The position numbers and the translations under genes are program-made. Of a stretch of DNA of 64,000 bases, positions 10,150 through 18,602 are shown one piece after another (position 1 is the first letter of the stretch; each line of letters starts with the position of its first letter). Below the pieces are notes generated by a model. The model searched no databases. It saw only the letters and a list, made by a program, of their open reading frames with translations, and was not told the origin of the DNA. The stretch covers positions 124,001-188,000 of the forward strand of contig CALTBR010000002.1 of the NCBI GenBank assembly GCA_943842425.1, given 5' to 3'. Source of the DNA: UBA974 sp002292405 (GTDB taxonomy: Bacteria; Bacteroidota; Bacteroidia; Flavobacteriales_D; Sanyastnellaceae).

Positions 10150-10788
10150 TTACTCTACAATCAATTTATGCATTTTCCCATCCACTGCAACGGTATACAC
10201 TCCATTGGAAAATCCCGAAACGTCTACACTTACTGTTTTTTCTCCTTCAAACTCAACAACTACTCTACCTTGTAAGTCATAAATGATGATTCGAGATTGG
10301 TTGAGGTTGTCAATAGTTAGAATGGAAGAAACAGGGTTGGGATAAAGCTTAAAAAGATTTTCATAAGACAGTAGGTCATCAACTTCAAGTGGAGCTATTA
10401 CTGTAAGCGTAGCAACCATTCCAGATGCTGCATGTCCATATCCTGAGCAATCATAGTTGTATTCTCCGAGAACTGTAAACTGAAAAGTTCCGATACAAGC
10501 TGGTTCATCATTCACACTAATTAGCTCGAAATCGAATGCTTCTGGATTGTTGTAAGACAAGCCATCAAGGCTACTTATATTCCCATTTGCATTGTGCAAG
10601 CCTCCTGTATTAACCCATCCCACTGTTGTGCCGGCGTAAATCTCAATCGCATCAGGAGTAAATATCATTCCTTCTGTGTGGATCAATACATCTGCTCCAG
10701 GACAAATTTCTTGGGCTTGAATGTTCGATATTGAAAAAGCTGCAAAAACAAAAAAGCAGAAAATTGTAGATGTGATTGGATGTTTCAT
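10150..10788 (-). CDS. Secreted cupredoxin-like protein with T9SS type A sorting domain
   Basis: 212 residues. A signal peptide (about 1-25, ending NIQAQ) is followed by a plastocyanin-like domain (about 26-128). Probable type 1 copper ligands are the His of GGLHNANG and the Cys, His and Met of YDCSGYGHAASGM, the usual His-Cys-His-Met set. From about residue 140 comes a T9SS type A C-terminal domain (LYPNPVSSILTIDNL ... GVYTVAVDGKMHKLIVE), so the protein should be exported by T9SS and attached to or released from the cell surface. A role in electron transfer is inferred from the fold and ligands; the partner is unknown. It converges on the tRNA-Pro terminator. Confidence 0.85.
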   Translation of the reverse strand: MKHPITSTIFCFFVFAAFSISNIQAQEICPGADVLIHTEGMIFTPDAIEIYAGTTVGWVNTGGLHNANGNISSLDGLSYNNPEAFDFELISVNDEPACIGTFQFTVLGEYNYDCSGYGHAASGMVATLTVIAPLEVDDLLSYENLFKLYPNPVSSILTIDNLNQSRIIIYDLQGRVVVEFEGEKTVSVDVSGFSNGVYTVAVDGKMHKLIVE

Positions 10789-10872
10789 TTGAGAGGTGTT
10801 TTATATTAATTCATACAATTTAGTTAAAAATATACCCTCTACCAAATCGTATGTATGAAGCTAATGCTTCAT

Positions 10873-12084
10873 CTATTTGGCAAACCTGTCACCATACCTG
10901 TCCGCAACGTAATCACCAATGGCGAGTGAGGCGGTAGCTGCTGGAGAAGGAGCGTTGAGAACGTGGATACTTCTATCGGTAGCCTCGATGCGGAAATCAT
11001 CACGGGTGTCTCCATCGGTATTGAGAAGCATAGCTCTAACACCCGATCGGCCTTGGCGGATATCGTCCATCGTGAGAGAGGGAACAAGTTCTTGGAGCGA
11101 TTTTAAGAACAGTCTCTTAGAGAATGCTCGTCGGTATTCATTAATCCCGAAAGATATATTATTGAAGAAGAGCTTCCAGGTGCCAGAATAGCTTAGGGCA
11201 TCAAAGGTGTCTCGCAGATCGAAATCAGTTTTTCCGTAGCCCTCGCGCTTGAAAGTGAAAACGGCATTGGGCCCGCATTCGATTTCTCCATTGGTCATAC
11301 GAGTGAAATGCACTCCAAGGAAAGGGAAATCGGGGTTAGGTACGGGATAGATTAGATTCTTAATCTTGTGCTTAGCCTGGTCGTTAAGCTCGTAGTAATC
11401 GCCTCGGAAGCCAACTACGCGTTCTCGCAGCTTGACGCCGTCCTTAAGGGCGAGGCGATCGGCTTGGAGTCCGCCACATACGATAAGGTGATGAGCAAAA
11501 TAGGTGGATTTCGAGGTTTTTACGAGAGTACCGTCACCCTCGTTGGCGAAATCTAGGACTTCCTCAGAAAGATGAACGGCAGATTGCTCTTGTATGGCAA
11601 GTGCGACATCGACCATCTTCTTTGTTGCGTCCCTGAAATCGATTATTCCAGTACATGGAACCCATAGGGCGGCTTCTCCCCTACACTCTGGTTCGATGTC
11701 TCGAAGCTGAGTGCCGTTTATTAGTTCGATGCCTTCGATATGATTCTCAAGACCTAATTTATGAATCTTATGTAAAGAAGGTCTTTCAGCTTCTGTGGCA
11801 GCCACGACTACTTTACCACAAACATCATGGGGAACATTGTTTTCTTTCGCAAATTTTACAAGCTCATGGCGCCCTTTTACGCAATTCTCTGCCTTTAGAG
11901 AACCAGGTTTGTAATAGAGCCCAGAGTGAATTACGCCAGAGTTGTTGCCCGTTTGGTGATCCGCTAAAACATCCATTTTATCAATGAGAAGAATCGATTT
12001 TTCAGGGTAGCGCATCTGCATCTTATAAAATGTCGCAGCACCAACGATACCTCCACCCACTAAAATAACGTCGTAATTTTTCAT
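10873..12084 (-). CDS. lhgO: L-2-hydroxyglutarate oxidase
   Basis: 403 residues, the usual length. An FAD-dependent oxidoreductase of the DAO superfamily that oxidises L-2-hydroxyglutarate to 2-oxoglutarate and feeds electrons to the respiratory chain. The N-terminal dinucleotide motif VGGGIVGAATFYKM (about 9-22) and the family motif HQTGNNSGVIHSGLYYKPGS (about 43-62) are diagnostic. The C-terminal region keeps GPNAVFTFKREGYG and GRSGVRAMLLN. It is transcribed divergently from the transporter at 12166 across about 80 bp. Confidence 0.92.
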   Translation of the reverse strand: MKNYDVILVGGGIVGAATFYKMQMRYPEKSILLIDKMDVLADHQTGNNSGVIHSGLYYKPGSLKAENCVKGRHELVKFAKENNVPHDVCGKVVVAATEAERPSLHKIHKLGLENHIEGIELINGTQLRDIEPECRGEAALWVPCTGIIDFRDATKKMVDVALAIQEQSAVHLSEEVLDFANEGDGTLVKTSKSTYFAHHLIVCGGLQADRLALKDGVKLRERVVGFRGDYYELNDQAKHKIKNLIYPVPNPDFPFLGVHFTRMTNGEIECGPNAVFTFKREGYGKTDFDLRDTFDALSYSGTWKLFFNNISFGINEYRRAFSKRLFLKSLQELVPSLTMDDIRQGRSGVRAMLLNTDGDTRDDFRIEATDRSIHVLNAPSPAATASLAIGDYVADRYGDRFAK

Positions 12085-12165
12085 CGTTTATGAATCGTTC
12101 GTAAAGGTAACAAGTAGTCGAGAGAATGATGTTTACAATTTGATAAAACATACTATCTTACGCAT

Positions 12166-13492
12166 ATGTTTAAGAATATTTTCAAAAAGCGGGAAGGTGA
12201 AGAGAAAATTAAATGGGGATGGGCAATGTATGATTGGGCGAACAACGTATACTCGCTTGTAATTACTACGGCGATTTTCCCTGTCTTTTACAACAGTTTG
12301 ACATCTGAGAAAGATGCCACCGGAATGATTATTGAAGGCACCGACAACGTGATGTTTTTAGGAATGGAGTTTGTAAACACGCAGCTATACAGCTATGTCC
12401 TGGCTACGAGCTTTTTAACAATCATCATAATAACCCCTTTGCTTAGCGGGATGGCCGATTATGCAGGAAAGAAGAAATTATTTATGAGAATATTCTGCTA
12501 TGTTGGAGCGGCGGGATGTGTGGGGTTGTATTGGTTTAATGCAGATCATATGGAATTGAGTATGATCCCGTTTTTTTTGGCGAGCTTAGGGTTTTGGGGC
12601 AGTGTGGGATTTTATAATGCATTTCTGCCTGAAATAGCTCCAAGGGAGGAACACGATAGATTGAGTGCGAAAGGATATGCTATGGGCTATTGGAGTTCGC
12701 TTATCATACTCGTTATATGTGCTGGTATGATTATAGGGTTAGGTACACAAACCACGACCTTTTGTTTTGTCCTTGTGGGCTTGTGGTGGTTTGGTTTTGC
12801 TCACATCACATTTAATGCGCTTCCAGAAAGTGAAATAAAAGATTTACCGCCGGGAAACATTTTTACGCAAGGATTTAAAGAACTCGTCGAGGTGGCTCGC
12901 GAATTGAAAGGGTTCGTTCACCTCAAGAGATATTTGGGTGCATTTTTTGTGATGAGTATGGCCATCCAGACCATTATCATTATGGCTTCGTCCTTCGGGA
13001 TTAAAGAGGTGGGACTAAATGAAACCGAACTGATTATTACAATTTTTGTGGTAAATCTACTCGCTATTCCTGGAGCGTTTGGATTGAGTGCTTTGAGTCG
13101 TAGAATTGGAAATATTCGAGCCTTAATGGCTTGTATAGCGGGGTGGGCTGCGTTGTGTTTATACTCATATTTTTTCGCTACTACAAAGATTGGATTCTAC
13201 GTCGCTGCGGGGGCTATTGGTTTCCTTATGGGAGGAACACAAAGCTTAAATAGAGCTACCTACTCAAAGATTCTTCCTAATACGAATGACCCCGCTTCGT
13301 ATTTCAGTTTCTACGAAGTGTTAGAAAAAAGGAGGACTTATTATCGGGATGTTCGGATGGGGTTATATCGAAGGCTACACGGGCTCAATGAGAGAGTCAA
13401 TTCTAGCCATGATCATCCTATTCTCTCTTGCTTTCCTAGCTATGATTATGGTGCCTAATGAGTATAGAAACAAAGTCCACTATGCTGGTTAA
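12166..13492 (+). CDS. MFS transporter, UMF1/Atg22-like family (one frameshift near the C-terminus)
   Basis: Integral membrane transporter. The start MFKNIFKKREGEEKIKWGW, then AMYDWANNVYSLVI, is typical of the UMF1 family of the major facilitator superfamily, with about 12 hydrophobic segments. As given, the frame runs to 13458 with a hydrophilic tail after residue 385. Removing one A from the A6 run at 13326-13331 restores GGLIIGMFGWGYIEGYTG, a hydrophobic last helix, and a stop at 13490-13492, giving about 441 residues. A +1 error in a homopolymer is therefore the simplest explanation. The substrate is unknown. Confidence 0.85.
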
Positions 13493-13514
13493 GCTAAGTG
13501 AAATTAAGAAATAA

Positions 13515-14684
13515 TTAATTAATCTCGAAAGTAACCCTGCGGTTTTGAGCTCGAGATATGTCATTGTCGCGTGTACTGGCAGGATCCATATTCCCCATAT
13601 CTGAAACAGATATTTGTGTAGAGAGAACTCCTTCGGTTTCTAGCATCCTTCTTATTTGGTCTGCTCGATTCTTACCAATCATCTTGTAGCGCGGGTTCAC
13701 CTGTCCCTCATTTCTCTCATCATCATCGCTATGTCCCACAATCGTGATTTTCATCATAGGGTTCGCTGTAAGAATAGCAGCAATACTAGCAACCGATTGC
13801 TTACCAGCGCCAGTAGGAGTTCGCTTTAAGAAAGCGTAGTAAATAGAGCTAGATTTAATGATCTCAGTGTCAGTCATATCCTCATCTTGAACTGAAGAAG
13901 AACCGTAAACCAGGTCCATATCTCTTTCGTCAGCTGCAGCACAGAGACATTGGGACTTTGCCTGAATATCTACGATTTTAACGTTATCAACGTAATAGTA
14001 AGCGTGGTTCATTTGGGCTCCTGTAATACCCATTGGGCGCTTGATTTTTTCTATTGTCATATTCTCTCGCCCTCCGAAACATCCAATCACAACATACTCT
14101 TCATGACCTGTACCCACAAATGTTCCACAGAAAGTCTCCCATCCATCGAGAAATTGGAAAACCTTGTTTGTCTTTTGCTTAACGTCAGGTTGAAGAATCA
14201 TATCACCCGTATTTGGCTGCTCTACTTTTCTATCGCTCATGATTACTCCTATCTCATTTACAGCAAATCGGCTTAAATCCGCCAAGCTGATATCGAAAGA
14301 AACGCAATACATAACATCCTTTTCAAGAGTCTGGGGAAGCTTTACTTCAAGGTAACTTCTACTTAGCCTAGGATCCTTAGAGTAGGCTCTAAATCCTGCA
14401 TAACAAAGACCATCAGAAGGCTCCTGCTTGCCGTAATTATTTGTTGGAATAGCAACCTTGTCTCCTTTAGCTCCATCACCATAGATGTCAGCAGCAACTT
14501 CTGTAGCGGAAAACCAATCCATGCTGAACTCTTCCATTTGGCCATACGTGCGAAGCTTATTAATATTTGTATCCTCGAAACCACCATTCGGCACAAGGTT
14601 AATCTCCTGAGAATCAGCGCTAATAGTTAAGCTCAACACCGCAACAATAGCTGTGAGTCTACGTAAAATATTTGAGATTTTCAT
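13515..14684 (-). CDS. OmpA-family outer membrane/peptidoglycan-associated protein
   Basis: 389 residues from the ATG at 14684, chosen because it opens a good signal peptide (MKISNILRRLTAIVAVLSLT). An earlier ATG at 14729 would add 15 residues that overlap nothing recognisable. The N-terminal two thirds resembles a carbohydrate-binding-like beta domain of Bacteroidota (NLVPNGGFED...). The C-terminal ~100 residues are an OmpA-like peptidoglycan-binding domain with GHSDDDERN and IGKNRADQIRRML. It probably links the outer membrane to peptidoglycan. Confidence 0.8.
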   Translation of the reverse strand: MKISNILRRLTAIVAVLSLTISADSQEINLVPNGGFEDTNINKLRTYGQMEEFSMDWFSATEVAADIYGDGAKGDKVAIPTNNYGKQEPSDGLCYAGFRAYSKDPRLSRSYLEVKLPQTLEKDVMYCVSFDISLADLSRFAVNEIGVIMSDRKVEQPNTGDMILQPDVKQKTNKVFQFLDGWETFCGTFVGTGHEEYVVIGCFGGRENMTIEKIKRPMGITGAQMNHAYYYVDNVKIVDIQAKSQCLCAAADERDMDLVYGSSSVQDEDMTDTEIIKSSSIYYAFLKRTPTGAGKQSVASIAAILTANPMMKITIVGHSDDDERNEGQVNPRYKMIGKNRADQIRRMLETEGVLSTQISVSDMGNMDPASTRDNDISRAQNRRVTFEIN

Positions 14685-14732
14685 GTGATTGTTTTTCAAT
14701 TTCATTCTTACAGGTTTGCAAGGTAGCATACT

Positions 14733-15644
14733 TTATGCCAAACCTACTTTTATTTCAAAAAACGTCGGTGCGATTACCAGATCTTTAGAACCAGGAGTAT
14801 GAACGTAGAATCCCTCGCCCGATTTAGCACCCCAATTTGCCAGCGAGCACCATATTCACTAACAAAGGACAAGGAGCATACTTTGAAGCATCGAGTCCAT
14901 CTTGAAGCACTTTCATAATAGACAGACAAACGTCAAGCCCTATGAAATCTGCAAGTTGAAGTGGTCCCATCGGATGAGCCATACCTAGCTTCATCACAGT
15001 ATCAATCTCCTCTACTCCAGCAACACCTTCGTTTAAGGCTATAATTGCCTCATTAATCATTGGGATCAAAATGCGATTCGCCACAAAAACCAGGGTAGTC
15101 ATTAACCTCAACAGGGGATTTCCCTAGAGAAGAACTCAGATCCATAATCTTCTTGCAAGTCTCATCAGAGGTAGCATATCCTCTGATAATCTCAACCAGT
15201 TTCATAATCGGAACTGGGTTCATAAAATGCATCCCTATCACTTTATCTGGACGACTCGTCACAGCTGCAATTTTCGTAATAGAAATGGAAGATGTATTCG
15301 TAGCGAGAATGCAGCCCTCTGGAGCAGTATCATCTAGATCCTTAAATATCTTTAGCTTTAAATCAATATTTTCAGTAGCCGCCTCCACAACTAAATCCGC
15401 ACCAGCAACAGAAGCCTTAAAGTCAGTCGAAGTAACCAATCGACCAAGCGTCTCCTTTTTATCATTCTCTGAAATGCGCTCTTTCGCGACAAGTCTGCTT
15501 AAATTCTTATTGATGGTAGCTAAGGCTCTATCAAGAGCATCTTGGGACATATCGACTAAGCTTACTTTAAAACCCTTTTGTGCAAACACGTGAGCTATAC
15601 CATTCCCCATTGGTCCCAGCACCAATGACAGTAATTGACTTCAT
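14733..15644 (-). CDS. 3-hydroxybutyryl/3-hydroxyacyl-CoA dehydrogenase (three +1 frameshifts)
   Basis: NAD-dependent oxidation of 3-hydroxyacyl-CoA, in fatty acid or butyrate-type metabolism. The frame is broken three times, each removable by deleting one base of a short run. In ACCAATGGGG, one extra A restores IGAGTMGNGIAH. In GGTTTTTGTGG, one extra T restores YPGFVANRILIPMINEA. In TTGGGGTGCT, one extra G restores KLGAKSGEGFYVH and a stop at 14733. The corrected protein is about 302 residues with the complete Rossmann domain, HFMNPVPIMKLVEII, and the C-terminal domain (HPMGPLQLADFIGLD). The start is ATG at 15644, 3 nt after the DUF5606 stop, so the two are probably co-transcribed. Perfect conservation around each shift argues for consensus error rather than decay. 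Confidence 0.85.
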
Positions 15645-15647
15645 GGT

Positions 15648-16181
15648 CTACTTTTTAGCAGTTTTTGTTGTCTTTGTTGCAACGGCTTTCTTAGCCGATG
15701 GGCTTCTTTTGATCACTGGCTTTTTAGCACCTGGCTTCTTCTTAGAAACTGGGCTGTTTGCTGTTAATTTTTTATCATCCTGTTTCTCCTCCTCTTCTTC
15801 AAAAGGCAGTGCTTTTTGTGAAATTAGAAGATTATACCATTGTACAAGCTTTCTTAGATCAGAAGCGTAAACTCTACCATGGTCTAAATCATTCACTACG
15901 GTATCAATGAAATCCTTGACTTCTTGTGGAGCAGAATTGTGAGAAAGAACAGGCTTTCCATTGTTTTTATCAAACATCATCTTGAGAATATCCCTTAGCG
16001 GAACGTCTTCTTCTAAAGTGTACATCGTGATATCACTCAAGCTGCTAACTCTAAGCGAACCAGGGATACTAGAGCGCTTACCATCAATCATGCTCTCAAC
16101 AACTAAATTTTTAGAAGAGGATGCTAGAATTTTAAAAAGTCCGGGTTTACCTGAAATAGCTAATACGTCTGAAATCTTCAT
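15648..16181 (-). CDS. DUF5606 domain protein
   Basis: 177 residues. The N-terminal ~125 residues match DUF5606, a Bacteroidota-specific family that usually opens with MKISDVLAISGKPGLFKIL-like sequence, exactly as here. The tail from about 125 is Lys/Pro/Ala-rich (SKKKPGAKKPVIKR...), flexible and basic, reminiscent of nucleic-acid-binding tails; that reading is inference. Function is unknown. It lies 14 bp from the restriction-N-like gene upstream and 3 bp before the dehydrogenase gene. Confidence 0.85.
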   Translation of the reverse strand: MKISDVLAISGKPGLFKILASSSKNLVVESMIDGKRSSIPGSLRVSSLSDITMYTLEEDVPLRDILKMMFDKNNGKPVLSHNSAPQEVKDFIDTVVNDLDHGRVYASDLRKLVQWYNLLISQKALPFEEEEEKQDDKKLTANSPVSKKKPGAKKPVIKRSPSAKKAVATKTTKTAKK

Positions 16182-16195
16182 GGCGCGAAAGTACG

Positions 16196-16651
16196 TTAAA
16201 ACTCAGGAATAGAACCTAAAACAGCGATGGGCTTCATAGGGTCAGTAGCTACAGCGTAATGATTTAAGCCATTTGACAGCAGAAGAGTCGGAACTTTTAA
16301 GACAAGATTATATCTCGCCGCTTGATCTAGAGTCTTCTGGGAAAGTGTAATCTTTGGGGCCTTACATTCAGCAAGGAGTATAGGTTTTCTATCTTTATTA
16401 AAGCAGACCAAATCAGCTCTCTTAGTCACATCGTTCAAAATCAAAGTGTGCTCCACAGCCATCAGTCCCATTGGATACCCTAAGTTTTCCGAGAGGTGAT
16501 ATATGAGGTGCTGTCTTACCCATTCTTCTGGTTCTAACGCCACCCACTTCTTTCTAACAAGACAAAGGATTTCATCATGTTTATCACCTTTTCTTGCAAT
16601 AAGGGTGGGTCTGGCAAAGTTCAATACAGGTAGATCTGATAATCTAGACAT
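16196..16651 (-). CDS. Restriction-enzyme R N-terminal-like protein (HSDR_N_2)
   Basis: 151 residues corresponding to the stand-alone HSDR_N_2 family, related to the N-terminus of type I restriction HsdR subunits. The nuclease-like core is visible as KRADLVCF followed by PILLAECKAP, i.e. the D...ExK pattern of PD-(D/E)xK folds. No methylase or specificity subunit is nearby, so it is not part of a restriction system here. It faces divergently from holA, an arrangement I believe is common in Bacteroidota. Its cellular role is unknown. Confidence 0.82.
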   Translation of the reverse strand: MSRLSDLPVLNFARPTLIARKGDKHDEILCLVRKKWVALEPEEWVRQHLIYHLSENLGYPMGLMAVEHTLILNDVTKRADLVCFNKDRKPILLAECKAPKITLSQKTLDQAARYNLVLKVPTLLLSNGLNHYAVATDPMKPIAVLGSIPEF

Positions 16652-16688
16652 AATGCAAATTTAGTCTTCTAAGCTATATCTTAGCCTT

Positions 16689-17705
16689 ATGGCTCATAGG
16701 CAAATTATTCGAGACATTCAAGCTGGTAAATTTTCACCACTTTATGTTTTACATGGGGAGGAATCTTTCTTTATAGAAGAAATTTCTAAAGCGATAATCT
16801 CTAGCGTAGTTGATGAATCCTCGAAAGACTTCAACGAGACAATACTTTATGGCCGCGACACCGATATAGCAGAGATCTTAGCTGCTTCGCGCAGATTTCC
16901 AATGATGTCAGACCGCCAACTCGTCCTTGTAAAAGAAGCCCAAGAACTTAAATGCTGGAAGCGCAAAGATGAACTCGAAAAACTTGCCGCATACGCAGAA
17001 TCCCCACTTCCTTCAACAGTCCTTGTCTTCTGTTACATGAATAAGAAAATAGATGGGCGATCGAAAGCTGTTAAAGCCCTCTCTAAAAACGGGATTTTAT
17101 TTCTCTCAGATAAACTTCGTGACTACAAACTTCCCCAATGGATTACAGAATACATTTCAAGTGTAAAACTATCTATTGAACCTCCATCTGCTCAATTAAT
17201 TGCAGAATATCTCGGGAACGATCTGCGTAAAGTCGTCAACGAAATCACTAAACTAAAGATCTCACTACCCGAGGGATCAGCTTTAACTTCTGAAGTCATC
17301 GAAAAACATATCGGGATAAGCAAGGACTACAACGTCTTCGAACTTCAAAGAGCCCTCGGCACTAAAGACGTAGAGAAATCCTCTCGCATTGTGAATCACT
17401 TTGAGGCCAACCCCAAGAACAACCCTCTTGCCATGGTCATTCCTGTATTGTCAGCTTATTTCTCTAGATTGTTTGTTTACCACGGTCTCAAAGACAAATC
17501 CCAAAACGCCGCTGCCCGCGCAATGTCTTGTAGTCCGTATGCAGTTCGAGATTACTCCTCTGCCGCTAAAGTGTATTCAGCGTCGAAGGTTGCTCGCATC
17601 TTCGGCTACCTCCGCGATGCCGATCGCAAATCCAAGGGCCAAGGGAATACTTCGGTCTCAGATGGTATGCTTTTACGCGAAACCGTTTTTAAGATTCTTA
17701 ATTAA
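16689..17705 (+). CDS. holA: DNA polymerase III delta subunit
   Basis: 338 residues, the normal length. The clamp-loader subunit that opens the sliding clamp during replication. The N-terminal AAA+-like domain opens with FSPLYVLHGEESFFIEEISK. The centre contains ISKDYNVFELQRALGTKD, typical of the domain III boundary, and the C-terminus is the helical collar (RAMSCSPYAVRDY...DRKSKG). It is divergent from the HSDR_N_2 gene with a 37-bp gap. Confidence 0.92.
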   Translation: MAHRQIIRDIQAGKFSPLYVLHGEESFFIEEISKAIISSVVDESSKDFNETILYGRDTDIAEILAASRRFPMMSDRQLVLVKEAQELKCWKRKDELEKLAAYAESPLPSTVLVFCYMNKKIDGRSKAVKALSKNGILFLSDKLRDYKLPQWITEYISSVKLSIEPPSAQLIAEYLGNDLRKVVNEITKLKISLPEGSALTSEVIEKHIGISKDYNVFELQRALGTKDVEKSSRIVNHFEANPKNNPLAMVIPVLSAYFSRLFVYHGLKDKSQNAAARAMSCSPYAVRDYSSAAKVYSASKVARIFGYLRDADRKSKGQGNTSVSDGMLLRETVFKILN

Positions 17706-17795
17706 AATTGTTATGGGTGAGATGACTCCCCAGCACTGTGCGAGGACAATAAAGCGAGGTGAGAACTTTAATATAAGTGTACGTACTTTTAGCAA

Positions 17796-18584
17796 ATGGA
17801 TGTAAAAAAGCTACATGAAGTGATTTTTGAGGCGGATACGCCGATGGGGAAGTTGTTTGATGTTATACTTCTTATTGCGATTTTATTGAGTGTGGGCTTG
17901 GTCATGCTTGAGAGTGTGCCCGAAATCGGACTTAAATTCGCCACATCACTTAGAATAGCTGAGTACGTATTTACTGCACTGTTTACAATTGAGTACGTTT
18001 TGAGAGTGATTTGTGTGAAGAAGAAAATGAAGTATGTTTTCTCCTTTTATGGAATAGTCGATTTATTGAGCATACTCCCAACATTTTTGGAGTTGCTGTT
18101 GCCCGGAGTGGGAAGTATGAGAGTCATACGTATTTTTAGGTTACTAAGAGTCTTGAGGGTTTTAAAATTGGTAGGGTTTTTAAAAGAGGCAGGAGTGTTA
18201 AGAACGGCGCTTTGGGCTTCAAGAAGGAAGATCTTGGTTTTTATGGGTACAGTAATGGTGCTGGTGACGATCATGGGGACGATGGTTTACTTGGTTGAGG
18301 ATTCGGCGGCGGGCTTTACGAGTATACCGAGGAGTATTTATTGGGCCATCGTCACAGTTACAACAGTGGGATATGGTGACATTACTCCCGTCACTGTTTT
18401 AGGCCAAACCCTAGCCTCTATCATTATGCTTATCGGTTACGCAATCATCGCCGTTCCAACAGGAATTATCGGAGCTGAAATAATGAAAGCAACCAACACA
18501 AATACTCAAGCATGTTCGAATTGCAATTACGACACTCATGAAGATGGGGCAGGGTATTGCAATAGATGCGGAGAAGTTTTGTAA
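17796..18584 (+). CDS. Voltage-gated-type potassium channel with C-terminal zinc ribbon
   Basis: 262 residues, inner membrane. Six transmembrane segments with an S4 helix carrying regularly spaced arginines (RVIRIFRLLRVLRVLKL, about 109-125). The pore loop has the K+ selectivity filter TVGYGD (about 189-194). After S6 there is a short cytoplasmic tail with two Cys pairs (CSNCNY and CNRC, about 239-259), i.e. a zinc-ribbon-like module. The core is a typical bacterial Kv channel. The zinc-ribbon tail occurs in some bacterial homologues and may regulate or assemble the tetramer; that is inference. Confidence 0.88.
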   Translation: MDVKKLHEVIFEADTPMGKLFDVILLIAILLSVGLVMLESVPEIGLKFATSLRIAEYVFTALFTIEYVLRVICVKKKMKYVFSFYGIVDLLSILPTFLELLLPGVGSMRVIRIFRLLRVLRVLKLVGFLKEAGVLRTALWASRRKILVFMGTVMVLVTIMGTMVYLVEDSAAGFTSIPRSIYWAIVTVTTVGYGDITPVTVLGQTLASIIMLIGYAIIAVPTGIIGAEIMKATNTNTQACSNCNYDTHEDGAGYCNRCGEVL

Positions 18585-18602
18585 TTTGGCCTTCATAATA
18601 AA

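Noticed and set aside
9996..10286. Open frame over tRNA-Pro
   Set aside because: It covers the tRNA and its terminator and then runs antisense to the cupredoxin gene.
16196..16651. Type I restriction system
   Set aside because: Only a stand-alone N-terminal-like domain is present; no methylase, specificity or helicase subunit is nearby.
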